DNA from: Hahella ganghwensis DSM 17046
Lineage (GTDB): Bacteria > Pseudomonadota > Gammaproteobacteria > Pseudomonadales > Oleiphilaceae
Direction of reading: 5' to 3'
DNA length: 64,000 bases
Assembly: GCF_000376785.1 (NCBI RefSeq)
Contig: NZ_AQXX01000142.1
Coordinates: forward strand, 1-64,000
Shown here: one piece after another, positions 9,086-17,927 of the stretch
Layout of the letters: each line of letters starts with the position of its first letter
Position numbering within the stretch: position 1 is the stretch's first letter
The notes under the pieces: model-generated
What the model was told of the DNA's origin: nothing
The model's input: only the letters and a program-made list of their open reading frames with translations
Databases searched by the model: none
Position numbers and translations under genes: made by a program

Positions 9086-11100
9086 TATTCGGCGCCTCCT
9101 GCTGTCACGCCTGTCGCCGAACGATTTTCCTGAGCCTGGATGTCAACTGAGTGTTTTTCCGAAGAGGCTTTGCGCAACATCCGGTAACGACGATCAGCAA
9201 CCGCCAGAAGGCCGCCCCAGGTCATCAGTATAGCCCCTAACCAGAGCCAGCGGACGAAGGGCTTGTACTGCAACCGAACTGCCCAGGCCTGTTCGCCGAC
9301 AGGTTCTCCCAGAGACACATAAAGATCACGCAGCAGACCAGGTGAAATCCCGGCCTCTGTCATCACATTATCGGAAACCACGTACCGACGTTTTTCCGGA
9401 TGCAGAGTCGTCACCACATCGCCATCACCATCAAGGATCTGAATATCCGCTTTATCTCCCACATAGTTGGGGCCCTGTTTGCGACCAACAGAGAGAAATT
9501 TGAACTGGTAACCTGCCACTTCTGCGACAGTGCCCGGCGCCATACGAACATCTTTTTCGACGGTATAGTGTGATACCAACGTTGCACCAACAATGGTCAC
9601 CGCTAACCCCAGGTGCCCGAGCACCATCCCCTTATAACTGCGTGAAGTCTTCAACCAACCCTGCAAGCGGCCTTTACGGGATGCACTTTTTGCCCATACA
9701 TCCAGCGCTGTTGCCACAGTCAACCAGACGGCAATAAACATCCCCACAACTACCATCCACTCGAAACTGCCCATCAGCCAGGGAACAACCAGCGCAAGCG
9801 GCAAACTGATCACTGCCAGAGGCGGAACCTTGCGGAGCAAGGTGCCTGCAGGCGTGTCTTTCCAATGACTGTAAATGCCGACCCCCATAATCAACACCAG
9901 CACCGGCGCAAGGAATCCAAACATCAGGTTAAAGTAAGGGGCACCTACCGACACTTCGTAGCCGGCATACTCGGCAATCAGAGGAAACATGGTGCCACCC
10001 AGAACAGTGAGTGTAGCTACCATTAGCAGAATATTGTTCAGCAACAGAAAGATTTCTCGGGACCGCTCACTGAATCCGATATGACTTTTCACCACAGGGG
10101 CTCTGAGAGCGTAGAGCAAAAGAGAGCCTCCAATCGTGACAATCAATAAGGCCAGAACAAAGCTTCCTCTCTCTGGGTCAGAGGCAAATGCATGCACCGA
10201 GGTCAGGATTCCTGAGCGAACCAGGAAGGTTCCCAGCAGACTCAGTGAAAAGGTAAAGATAGCCAGCAGAACAGTCCAGCTCTTGAACACGCCACGCTTT
10301 TCGGTAACAGCCAAAGAATGCATCAGAGCAGTCCCGGCCAACCATGGCATCAGAGAGGCATTTTCCACAGGATCCCAGAACCACCATCCGCCCCAACCAA
10401 GCTCGTAGTACGCCCACCAGCTACCCAATGCAATGCCCAATGTCTGGAAAGACCAGGCAACCGTTGTCCAGGGACGCGACCATCTGGCCCAGGCGGCATC
10501 GAGACGCCCACCAAGCAAAGCGGCCACTGCAAAGGCAAAAGCAACCGAGAATCCAACATAGCCCATGTAAAGCATCGGTGGATGCACAATGAGGCCAAAG
10601 TCCTGCAGCAGAGGATTCAAGTCTGCGCCATCCTGTGGCGAAGATGGCAGATAACGCAAAAACGGATTGGAAGTCATCAGGATAAACAGCATGAAGCCGA
10701 TGTTGACCAGCCCCATGACACCCAGAACGCGAGCCACCATATCCAGAGGCAACGATTTACTGAACTTGGCAACGGCAGCAGTCCAGCCAGTGAGAATCAG
10801 AGCCCAAAGCAACAGCGAGCCTTCGTGCCCACCCCAGACAGCACTGATCTTGTAGTACCAGGGCAGCAGACTGTTAGAGTTTCCGGCAACGTACTGAACA
10901 CTGAAATCATCCAGCAGAAAGTTCAGACTCAGAGCACAGAATGAGCCCAACACCAGAATAAACTGACCTCCCGCCAGTGGACGCGACAGTCGCATCCAGA
11001 CACGATCCCCCATCCATGCTCCCACCAAAGGAATCGTCGATAGTAGAATCGCAAAGCAAAACCCGAGAATCAGTGCATAATGACCTAGTTCAGCAATCAT
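9085..11100 (-). CDS. ccmF: haem lyase subunit CcmF
   Basis: Large polytopic membrane protein (671 residues, many helices) that takes haem from holo-CcmE and ligates it to apocytochrome c. The WWD haem-handling motif is present as WGGWWFWDPVENASLMPW. Conserved His-containing loops (HPPMLYMGYVG, FLVRSGILTSVHAFA) are visible. A large periplasmic domain precedes the last helix. It is co-transcribed between ccmE and ccmG. Confidence 0.97.
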   Translation of the reverse strand: MIAELGHYALILGFCFAILLSTIPLVGAWMGDRVWMRLSRPLAGGQFILVLGSFCALSLNFLLDDFSVQYVAGNSNSLLPWYYKISAVWGGHEGSLLLWALILTGWTAAVAKFSKSLPLDMVARVLGVMGLVNIGFMLFILMTSNPFLRYLPSSPQDGADLNPLLQDFGLIVHPPMLYMGYVGFSVAFAFAVAALLGGRLDAAWARWSRPWTTVAWSFQTLGIALGSWWAYYELGWGGWWFWDPVENASLMPWLAGTALMHSLAVTEKRGVFKSWTVLLAIFTFSLSLLGTFLVRSGILTSVHAFASDPERGSFVLALLIVTIGGSLLLYALRAPVVKSHIGFSERSREIFLLLNNILLMVATLTVLGGTMFPLIAEYAGYEVSVGAPYFNLMFGFLAPVLVLIMGVGIYSHWKDTPAGTLLRKVPPLAVISLPLALVVPWLMGSFEWMVVVGMFIAVWLTVATALDVWAKSASRKGRLQGWLKTSRSYKGMVLGHLGLAVTIVGATLVSHYTVEKDVRMAPGTVAEVAGYQFKFLSVGRKQGPNYVGDKADIQILDGDGDVVTTLHPEKRRYVVSDNVMTEAGISPGLLRDLYVSLGEPVGEQAWAVRLQYKPFVRWLWLGAILMTWGGLLAVADRRYRMLRKASSEKHSVDIQAQENRSATGVTAGGAE

Positions 11101-11114
11101 CTAAGACCTATATG

Positions 11115-11558
11115 TCAGTAGCTTGTCTCAGCCCGGTTGGCTTTATCCACCGCCCGCTGAATTTCCGGTGGCATGTAATTCTCATCGTGCTTGGCGAGAA
11201 CCTCATCGGCCTGGAAGATACCTTCGGCATCCAGCCTTCCCTGGGTCACGATCCCCTGCCCTTCACGGAATAGATCAGGAAGAATGCCCGTATAGGCAAC
11301 CGTCACAACCCCCTGGTAATCCGTCAAATCGAAAGTGACAGCCAAAGAATTGGGATCACGGTTCACGCTTCCTTCCACAACCATACCACCAACCCGTATA
11401 CGCTGGTCGACAGGTGCTTCACCGGCTTCCACCTGAGTGGGATTAAAGAACAGATTAATGTTTTGACTCAGGGCAAACAGGGCCAGCCCCACGGCTGCTC
11501 CCACCCCGAAAACGATAAATGTTACCGCCAGCAACCTTTGTTTGCGCTTGGGGTTCAT
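11115..11558 (-). CDS. ccmE: haem chaperone CcmE
   Basis: Periplasmic haem chaperone anchored by an N-terminal helix ([22 protein letters not shown]). The OB-fold domain follows, and the covalent haem-binding His lies in the C-terminal [12 protein letters not shown] motif (HxxxY). At 147 residues it has the normal family length. It overlaps ccmD by 4 bp. Confidence 0.96.
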   Translation of the reverse strand: MNPKRKQRLLAVTFIVFGVGAAVGLALFALSQNINLFFNPTQVEAGEAPVDQRIRVGGMVVEGSVNRDPNSLAVTFDLTDYQGVVTVAYTGILPDLFREGQGIVTQGRLDAEGIFQADEVLAKHDENYMPPEIQRAVDKANRAETSY

Positions 11559-11734
11559 TTGGCAAGTTTCTCCCTTTTTAACTGCTGGGATAAACGCTTC
11601 TTCAGAGCATTTCTCTTCATCTTTGGTGCCACCAGGTTATAACCGAGAATGGCAAAGCCCACGCCGTAGGCCAACCAGACATAGAAACCATGCCCTCCCA
11701 TATGAATGATGTCACTGAAACTGGCAAAACTCAT
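11555..11734 (-). CDS. ccmD: haem exporter protein CcmD
   Basis: Small single-helix protein that stabilises the CcmABC-CcmE complex and helps release holo-CcmE. I use the ATG at 11734, giving 59 residues beginning [20 protein letters not shown], the usual CcmD opening. A longer reading to 11770 adds 12 residues that overlap ccmC further and look unrelated. The helix is followed by a very basic tail ([19 protein letters not shown]). Confidence 0.9.
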   Translation of the reverse strand: MSFASFSDIIHMGGHGFYVWLAYGVGFAILGYNLVAPKMKRNALKKRLSQQLKREKLAK

Positions 11735-12489
11735 GCGACAGACTCCCGTTCCACCAGCTCGCGGACCCATAGGGTACGACGTTCACGTTCGATTATCTCA
11801 TTACGACTTCGTAAGAAAAGTACGTAACCAAAGAAGGCATAAATACCGATCGTCATGATCAATAACGGCAACCACATTTCCATTGGCATGGCAGGTTTTT
11901 CGGTTAATTTGAAAGTGGCGGGCTGGTGAAGCGTATTCCAGACATCCACCGAATATTTGATAATGGGAATATTCACTACACTCACCAGACAAAGAATGGC
12001 GGCCGCTTTGGCGGCGGTAATGGTGTCCTGAATTGCAGACTCCAGAGCGATCACCCCAAAGTATAAAAACAACAAAATCAGCATGGACGTCAGCCGGGCA
12101 TCCCACACCCACCAGGTTCCCCAGGTTGGTTTCCCCCAGACGGCACCCGTAAACAGCGCAAGAAAACAGAAGGATGCGCCAATGGGTGCAGCGGATTTCA
12201 ACACCACATCCGCCACTTTCATTTTCCAGACCAGCCCCACCAATCCGGCAATAGCCATCAGGACGTAACAGGACTGAGCCAGAACGGCCGCCGGAACATG
12301 CAGGTAAATAATTCGAAAGCTATTGCCTTGCTGATAATCCGCCGGCGCAAAAAACAATCCCCAGATAATGCTGGTTGGTATACATAGCAAAGCAATCAGC
12401 CCCAGCCAACGGGACCAGACCAGGCTACGTTCGTAAAACCATTTGGGCGATCCCCACTGGTGAAACCACCTTTTGAAACTGCTCCACAT
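11731..12489 (-). CDS. ccmC: haem ABC exporter, CcmC subunit
   Basis: Six-helix membrane protein of 252 residues that loads haem onto CcmE. The WWD motif is WGTWWVWDARLTSMLILL, and a HVPAA loop supplies a haem-ligand His (residue about 64). It lies between ccmB and ccmD with a 4-bp overlap with ccmD. Confidence 0.96.
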   Translation of the reverse strand: MWSSFKRWFHQWGSPKWFYERSLVWSRWLGLIALLCIPTSIIWGLFFAPADYQQGNSFRIIYLHVPAAVLAQSCYVLMAIAGLVGLVWKMKVADVVLKSAAPIGASFCFLALFTGAVWGKPTWGTWWVWDARLTSMLILLFLYFGVIALESAIQDTITAAKAAAILCLVSVVNIPIIKYSVDVWNTLHQPATFKLTEKPAMPMEMWLPLLIMTIGIYAFFGYVLFLRSRNEIIERERRTLWVRELVERESVA

Positions 12490-12544
12490 GGATTTTCTAT
12501 TTCACCTCTATCTGTTGAAATCCGACTTACAATTGAAGCCTGAT

Positions 12545-13237
12545 TTAGTTCGAAACACTGATCTTTAACCCTGCTGCCGCGGCAAAGGGCGCCAACGCCA
12601 ATGCCAACATCAGAATTGCCCCCTGTATCGCGAGGAACCCGGTATATTCAGATCCTGCAGCAGCGGCCTGCACTGCACCGGTGCCGAAAATGAGAACCGG
12701 GATATAAAGAGGCAGAATCAGCAGCGAAATCAACACTCCCCCAACTCTCAATCCTACTGTCAAAGCCGCCCCGATTGCACCAACCAGACTCAAAACCGGT
12801 GTCCCGACCAGGAGAGTCAACGCCAAAATGGTCAGAAGGGACTCATCCAGATGCAACATAATGGCTAATATTGGGCTCAGCAAAATCAGTGGCAATCCGG
12901 TGACCAGCCAGTGAGCCAACACCTTCCCCAACACAAGCAGGAACAAGGGCTGTGGAGTCAGGAGCATCTGTTCGAGCGCTCCATCTTCATAATCGGCACG
13001 AAACATTCCGTCCAGAGAAAGCAATGTCGCCAGCAAAGCCGCCACCCAAACCACACCTGCAGCCGCAGTGGCCAGAAACGACGACTCGGGAGACACCCCC
13101 AGTGGAAACAGGCTAATCACAATCACAAAGAATATCAGTGGATTGGCCAGATCCTGTCGACGCCTGAATGCCAGCAACAAATCCCGCTTTACCACGGCAA
13201 AAAAAACTTGCCAAAGACTGGGAGACGCCACACTCAT
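12545..13237 (-). CDS. ccmB: haem ABC exporter, CcmB permease
   Basis: Six-helix ABC permease (230 residues) that pairs with CcmA. The LLAFRRRQDLANPLIFFV opening and the EDGALEQMLLTPQPLF segment are family hallmarks. It overlaps ccmA by 4 bp, which implies translational coupling. Confidence 0.95.
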   Translation of the reverse strand: MSVASPSLWQVFFAVVKRDLLLAFRRRQDLANPLIFFVIVISLFPLGVSPESSFLATAAAGVVWVAALLATLLSLDGMFRADYEDGALEQMLLTPQPLFLLVLGKVLAHWLVTGLPLILLSPILAIMLHLDESLLTILALTLLVGTPVLSLVGAIGAALTVGLRVGGVLISLLILPLYIPVLIFGTGAVQAAAAGSEYTGFLAIQGAILMLALALAPFAAAAGLKISVSN

Positions 13238-13938
13238 GACTCCCCCTCATGCTTGGCAGATGCCATCTCTTCTTCTCCCAACACCTCGTGCACGATTTCT
13301 ATTTCCTGCCCTTTACCAAGCTGCAATTTGCGCAACCTGCTATTAGTTGCAATGCGGTGATGAGTGGTTAGAATTACCATCCCTCCCTGAGCGGCCTTAT
13401 CAACAATCCAGCCCTCAAGCTCAGTGACACCCTGTTTATCAATGGCCGTAAAAGCTTCATCCAGAATCCAGACAGGAACCGGGGACAAATGCAGTCTCGC
13501 CAGCGCAGCGCGACGCTGCTGCCCGGCCGAAAGACTGTGGCAGGGCACTTCTTCATAACCGCCAAGCCCCACTGCCTCCAAGGCAGCAATCATGCTGTTC
13601 TCATCAACAGAGAAACGGGCACCACACCAGATGCGTAGATTTTCCAACGGCGACAACAGGCTTTTAATACCCGTCTTATGCCCCAGAAAAAGCAGGGAGG
13701 AAATAAAATCAAAGCGCACTTCAGAGACTGGCTTGCCCTTCCAGAGCAACTCCCCCTCATGAAGAGGCATCAATCCACTGATCAGCCTCAGCAAGGTGGT
13801 CTTTCCTGCCCCATTTGGCCCTTCAATTTGTAGAATCTCTCCATAGTCCGCGCTAAATGACAGACCGTCGAACAATATCCGGTCATCGCGCTCGCAGAAA
13901 AGTCCACGGGCCTGCAGTAGTGGGGTGGATGAAGTCAT
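13234..13938 (-). CDS. ccmA: haem ABC exporter, CcmA ATPase
   Basis: ATPase subunit that drives release of holo-CcmE. Walker A is GPNGAGKTT, the signature is LSAGQQRRAALARL, Walker B is WILDEAF, and the H-loop is LTTHH. At 234 residues it is slightly long for the family, with an acidic/basic C-terminal extension after about residue 205. It is the first gene of the leftward ccm operon, and a promoter-like sequence lies about 120 bp upstream. Confidence 0.95.
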   Translation of the reverse strand: MTSSTPLLQARGLFCERDDRILFDGLSFSADYGEILQIEGPNGAGKTTLLRLISGLMPLHEGELLWKGKPVSEVRFDFISSLLFLGHKTGIKSLLSPLENLRIWCGARFSVDENSMIAALEAVGLGGYEEVPCHSLSAGQQRRAALARLHLSPVPVWILDEAFTAIDKQGVTELEGWIVDKAAQGGMVILTTHHRIATNSRLRKLQLGKGQEIEIVHEVLGEEEMASAKHEGES

Positions 13939-14243
13939 CAGCTCGCTTCAGTATATTCAGGTGACAGATCCGCCGGAGATAAAAAGCCGGAACGGAACCG
14001 GGTTATAGTTCTTTATAATCCATGACTGCTATGCTTGTTATAGGAGCCAAATGCCGCGCATTATAGCCCAGGCAGCGGCGGATCGTCAGGGTAAGTCATC
14101 GGTTTAAAACTGAAATTTAATAATTTTCACCTGACGTACGGCAAATTTTGCGCAATTCGACACTATACCGACTCCAGACTGCGCAAAAATCAAACAGAAC
14201 ACATTTCAAGACCCGAGTCAGTTGTGAATACAGATGAAAACCA
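13939..14243. other. divergent intergenic region ccmA / fliK-like
   Basis: This 305-bp region holds the ccm promoter candidate at 14060-14089. It also holds a perfect 10-bp inverted repeat (ATTTTGCGCA at 14145-14154 and its complement at 14180-14189), closer to the rightward gene. No small gene is apparent. Confidence 0.5.
14060..14089 (-). promoter_or_regulatory. sigma70-like promoter for the ccm operon
   Basis: On the minus strand a perfect TATAAT (14060-14065) lies 18 bases downstream of CTGACG (14084-14089, four of six matches to the -35 consensus). Transcription would begin near 14053, leaving a leader of about 115 bases before ccmA. Confidence 0.5.
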
Positions 14244-15785
14244 ATGAAAACTGAGCTACCTCCCACCCCTCCTCCATCTCAATCAAACGTTGCCAGCAAG
14301 TCAACGGCCTCTTCAGAGCTGGTTGATTTAAAAAGAACCGTCGGGGAAATCATCACCGCCAGAGTACTCAGCGCCAGCCTGAAAGCAGAACACCAGACCT
14401 CGCAAGCTACGGGCAACCTGCTGCAGAGCACCCCAGCCAGCAGTCAGCCGGGTTTACCACCTGAAGCCAGGGCAGCACAGGTTTTCAGCACCAATCAACA
14501 ACTGACCACCAGTCAGCCCGGCCTGCAAACTTCCTCAGACCAATCCCTGCGGCTCTGGCAACTGACTTTACAGGTGCTTGGCGCCGGACAATTAACAGGC
14601 AACGAAAAAACAACCGGTGGCGGAAAAACTCTGCTGACTGAAATTCTGGCCAAACAGCTTCCAGCCGACCTTACCGTTGGAAAACTTCTCACCCTGAAAG
14701 TCTTACCCCAGCAAGGCCTGCGGGTGATAGGAAATACCGCCCCTGAAGCGACACTTGAATCAGCACTCCGCCCCATCATGCAGGCTTTATCAAAGTCGCT
14801 CCCCCTGCAAAGCGATTTACGCAGCAGCCTTGACCAGTTGTTATCAGCTGGTCGCGAAACGACAAAGTCGCAACCGGCAATTCCTGAGCCGGCAAGACAA
14901 CTGGCCAGACAACTCAGCAACGCCATTCTCAAGCAAAGCGATATAACGCAGCCCCAGACTTTAAAATCCGCCCTCAGGGACTCCGGAATCAATCTGGAGG
15001 CCAATTTATTAAAAAGTGCCGCCAGAAGCGCAGACACCAACATCAACCCAAGAACCTCGACAACGCCGCCAGAAACCACTCTGTCCCAGCTGGCTCCCAG
15101 AGATCTGAAAGCTCTGCTGATAGTGACACTTTCATCATTGATCAACCACATCCAGCAATCGCCAACTCAGGCGCTGCCGCAGAGCTGGGAAGCAACGGTA
15201 AACTGGCTGACACAACAAGTCGCCAACTATACCCAGGGAGGACACCCTCTTGCCTTCCCCTCGAGCCATACAACCACTTCACAGAGACAGGCCTCGACGC
15301 CGCTGGATGCCGGCGAAATGCTGCGCGCACTGGCTCAAGCCTTGTCCAGAATTCAGGTCAATCAGCTCAATGCACTTCAACAGACACTGACTCCCGGGCC
15401 GGACGGCACCAACACTCAAGTCTGGTTTCTGGAACTTCCGATACAGGGACAGCGGCTGGATTCAGTCCAGCTTCGCCTGGAAAAAGATGAGCAGACCGAT
15501 AAGGAAAAGAAGAAACCCCAGGCCAAATGGAAACTGATACTGGCATTTGATCTGGAAACCGTCGGCCCTTTCCAGAGCCATGTTCTTTATACGGACGGCA
15601 CCGTGTCAGCCACCTTCTGGGCAGAAAAACAACACACCCTGAAACTGGTCAACACTGAGCTACCAAGGTTACGCAAAGGGCTACAGGACTGGGGCCTACA
15701 GGTCGGTGATCTGGCCGTCCGCAAAGGAGCACCTCCCCCACCGAGCACTCCAATCTCAAAACAACTGATTGACGAGCGTGCCTGA
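14244..15785 (+). CDS. flagellar hook-length control (FliK)-like protein
   Basis: A 513-residue protein whose C-terminal third (about residues 390-500) matches the FliK C-terminal domain in pattern: WFLELPIQGQ, SVQLRLEKDE, KWKLILAFDLETVGPFQSHVLY and TFWAEK. The first 350 residues are Gln/Ser/Thr/Ala-rich and low in complexity, as in FliK. Other flagellar structural genes are absent here. Pseudomonas carries a similar FliK-like gene beside ccm, separate from the main flagellar fliK, so a secretion-switch role is inferred rather than shown. Its TGA overlaps the next ATG by one base. Confidence 0.75.
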   Translation: MKTELPPTPPPSQSNVASKSTASSELVDLKRTVGEIITARVLSASLKAEHQTSQATGNLLQSTPASSQPGLPPEARAAQVFSTNQQLTTSQPGLQTSSDQSLRLWQLTLQVLGAGQLTGNEKTTGGGKTLLTEILAKQLPADLTVGKLLTLKVLPQQGLRVIGNTAPEATLESALRPIMQALSKSLPLQSDLRSSLDQLLSAGRETTKSQPAIPEPARQLARQLSNAILKQSDITQPQTLKSALRDSGINLEANLLKSAARSADTNINPRTSTTPPETTLSQLAPRDLKALLIVTLSSLINHIQQSPTQALPQSWEATVNWLTQQVANYTQGGHPLAFPSSHTTTSQRQASTPLDAGEMLRALAQALSRIQVNQLNALQQTLTPGPDGTNTQVWFLELPIQGQRLDSVQLRLEKDEQTDKEKKKPQAKWKLILAFDLETVGPFQSHVLYTDGTVSATFWAEKQHTLKLVNTELPRLRKGLQDWGLQVGDLAVRKGAPPPPSTPISKQLIDERA

Positions 15786-16120
15786 TGCCTGAATATCACG
15801 ATCAAAAAAAACCTCCTCAGAATTCGCAGAGAGGTCCACGGGACCCCAAACCGGACTCCCAGGCCATAGCTCTACTATATGATGGCGTGAAGGCTCCGAC
15901 GGTATCTGCCAAAGGCGAAGGGGATCTGGCAGAGGAAATTATTGCTATCGCCCGGGAACATGGCGTTCCGCTATACGAAAACCCGGAACTGGTGCGCTCC
16001 CTGTCACAGCTGGATCTAGGGGATGAGATCCCGGAACTACTTTACCGCGTAATCGCTGAAATCATTGCGTTTGCCTACCATATTCAAGGCAAAGTGCCGG
16101 ACGGGTTTAAAAGTGACTAA
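15785..16120 (+). CDS. FlhB C-terminal-domain protein (type III export switch tail only)
   Basis: A 111-residue soluble protein resembling only the cytoplasmic C-terminal domain of FlhB/YscU: ALLYDGVKAPTVSAKGEG, then EIIAIAREHGVPLYENPELVRSL and LYRVIAEIIAFAYHIQGK. The membrane part of FlhB is absent, and so is the NPTH autocleavage site. It starts at 15785 inside the fliK-like stop, so the two are translationally coupled. The pairing mirrors the FliK-FlhB interaction that controls substrate switching. Confidence 0.8.
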   Translation: MPEYHDQKKPPQNSQRGPRDPKPDSQAIALLYDGVKAPTVSAKGEGDLAEEIIAIAREHGVPLYENPELVRSLSQLDLGDEIPELLYRVIAEIIAFAYHIQGKVPDGFKSD

Positions 16121-16298
16121 CCCCAATCACAAATCATCACCAATGACTGCTCATTGCTGACATCTGACCTCTGGATTTCAACTCAACATCAGGTTACCTT
16201 TTTCACTACCCGGCATTTCCACAGAATCTGTTTAAGTAAAATTTGAACACACTCTGAGTATCTGCCATCACCAGAACCAAAAGACTTGAGTTAATTCC

Positions 16299-16592
16299 AT
16301 GGATCAGAAAACCCAAACCGAAATTGAAGCTGCTGTATTTCGCCGCCTGGTCAAACATTTTCAGGACAATACCGAGGTCCAGAACATCGATCTGATGAAT
16401 CTTGCCGGATTTTGCCGTAACTGCCTGAGCAAATGGTACCGAGCCGAAGCTGAGGAGAAAGGGATCTGTCTCGAAGACGCTGCTGCACGTGAAATCGTCT
16501 ATGGAATGCCCTACACCGAATGGAAAGAAAAACACCAGAAACCTGCCACCCCAGAACAACAGCAGGCTTTTGAAAATAAGAAACCTTCCTGA
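16299..16592 (+). CDS. DUF1244 domain protein
   Basis: A 97-residue cytoplasmic protein with the conserved DUF1244 features NLAGFCRNCLSKWY and IVYGMPYTEWKEKHQ. Biochemical function is unknown. The two close cysteines in FCRNC and the strong conservation in proteobacteria suggest a compact helical, possibly ligand- or metal-binding fold. It is 18 bp upstream of a small lipoprotein gene. Confidence 0.85.
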   Translation: MDQKTQTEIEAAVFRRLVKHFQDNTEVQNIDLMNLAGFCRNCLSKWYRAEAEEKGICLEDAAAREIVYGMPYTEWKEKHQKPATPEQQQAFENKKPS

Positions 16593-16609
16593 ACGGACAA
16601 CCATCACCC

Positions 16610-16828
16610 ATGAATAAAGCTGTTTCTATCACGTTACTTTTGTTATCCCTGGGCATTATGGGGGGCTGCGCTTCCGACTCCTTTGAAAAAGCAGGCAAGT
16701 CAGTCGATGAAGCCCTGACAAGTACCGGAGAGGCAATCAAGGATGCAGGACAAGCCACCGGTGAAGCACTGACCAAAGCCTGCGAAAATGTGAAGGAAGC
16801 TGTTGCCGCACAGGACAAGAACTGCTGA
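16610..16828 (+). CDS. small lipoprotein, alanine/lysine-rich
   Basis: A 72-residue protein with a lipoprotein signal peptide (VSITLLLLSLGIMGGC, lipobox cysteine about residue 20). The mature part of about 52 residues has repeated helical KAGKSVDEAL / STGEAIKDAG / ATGEALTKA units, which resembles small entericidin- or LEA-like envelope lipoproteins. The function is unknown. Confidence 0.7.
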   Translation: MNKAVSITLLLLSLGIMGGCASDSFEKAGKSVDEALTSTGEAIKDAGQATGEALTKACENVKEAVAAQDKNC

Positions 16829-16915
16829 TAAAAACTGGCATATCGCCAATGCGCTTTTTTACGCAGCGCCTGAAACTGACTTGGCCCTTTTAATATTCTC
16901 AGTCCCTACAAGAAA

Positions 16916-16944
16916 AAAAGGCAGACTCATTGAGCCTGCCTTTT
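16916..16944 (-). terminator. rho-independent terminator of fpr
   Basis: AAAAGGCAG pairs with CTGCCTTTT around an 11-base loop. On the minus strand the stem is followed by seven T residues, which suits termination of fpr. It may also stop rightward reading from 16828. Confidence 0.75.
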
Positions 16945-16978
16945 CCGGTTTCCGGTGTTGATCCCACCTAAAGAGTTA

Positions 16979-17755
16979 TTAGCTCTCCACAAAAGCCCTT
17001 TCGATGACGTAATGCCCAAGATCGCCGTGACGAGCTTCTTTAAAGCCGCGCTCATCGAGGATTGCGCAGGTATCTTTCAGCATACTGGGAGACCCACACA
17101 CCATGAAGCGGTCCACTTCCGGATCCATATTCGGCAGACCGACATCAGAAAACAGCTTACCACTGGTCATCAAATCGGTAATCCGCCCGCGATTAACATA
17201 AGGCTCACGAGTGACCGTCGGATAGTAGATCAGCTTATCCTTGACGAACTCACCGAAAAACTCATTGTTCGGCAGCTCTTCGGAAATCATTTGCTGATAC
17301 GCCAACTCTGACACCTGACGAACACCGTGGGTCAGGATCACTTTGTCATACTGCTCATAGGTTTCCGGATCTTTAATGATACTCATAAAAGGCGCAAGTC
17401 CAGTACCGGTGCTGATCAAATACAAATGCCGACCTGGCAGAAGATGATCCAGAACCAGCGTACCTGTAGGCTTACGACTCATGATGATTTCATCGCCCGG
17501 CTTGATTTTCTGCAGCTTGGAGGTCAAGGGCCCATCAGGCACCTTGATACTGAAAAATTCCAGCTCTTCTTCATAATTTGCACTGGCGATACTGTATGCA
17601 CGCATCAGCGGACGGCCATCTTCCTGTGGCAACCCGATCATAATGAAGTGACCGTTTTTAAACCGGAATGACGGATCACGACTGGTTTTGAAACTAAAGA
17701 GTGATTCGTTCCAATGATGCACATCGGTAACCACTTCTTTACGGAATCCTGACAC
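16979..17755 (-). CDS. fpr: ferredoxin/flavodoxin-NADP+ reductase
   Basis: FAD enzyme that transfers electrons between NADPH and ferredoxin or flavodoxin, used in oxidative-stress defence and Fe-S metabolism. The FAD motif is RAYSIAS, the NADP loop is STGTGLAPFMS, and the C-terminus is YVIERAFVES. I place the start at the GTG at 17755, preceded by GGAGAGG, which gives 258 residues, the standard length. Readings starting at 17833 add 26 residues not seen in the family. It is divergent from a FinR-like regulator. Confidence 0.93.
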   Translation of the reverse strand: MSGFRKEVVTDVHHWNESLFSFKTSRDPSFRFKNGHFIMIGLPQEDGRPLMRAYSIASANYEEELEFFSIKVPDGPLTSKLQKIKPGDEIIMSRKPTGTLVLDHLLPGRHLYLISTGTGLAPFMSIIKDPETYEQYDKVILTHGVRQVSELAYQQMISEELPNNEFFGEFVKDKLIYYPTVTREPYVNRGRITDLMTSGKLFSDVGLPNMDPEVDRFMVCGSPSMLKDTCAILDERGFKEARHGDLGHYVIERAFVES

Positions 17756-17927
17756 GGTAACCTCTCCTTTCGTTCTTTGCTGATCTCTCTTTATAGACAA
17801 CGAATCTATAAAACGTTCAAAGTATTTACACACCGCATGAGCAATAATGCATTGCCCGCCATTTAGCCAAAGTGTAACCTACCTGTAAAACAGGATTATT
17901 AAATTACCATAATCGAATTAGCCGATA

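Noticed and set aside
10318-10944. A 208-codon open frame on the plus strand
   Set aside because: It is antisense to ccmF, whose WWD motif and membrane helices are unmistakable. The translation is Gln/Pro-rich and protein-unlike.
14513-15151. A 212-codon open frame on the minus strand
   Set aside because: It is antisense to the low-complexity part of the FliK-like gene; the skewed composition there opens other frames.
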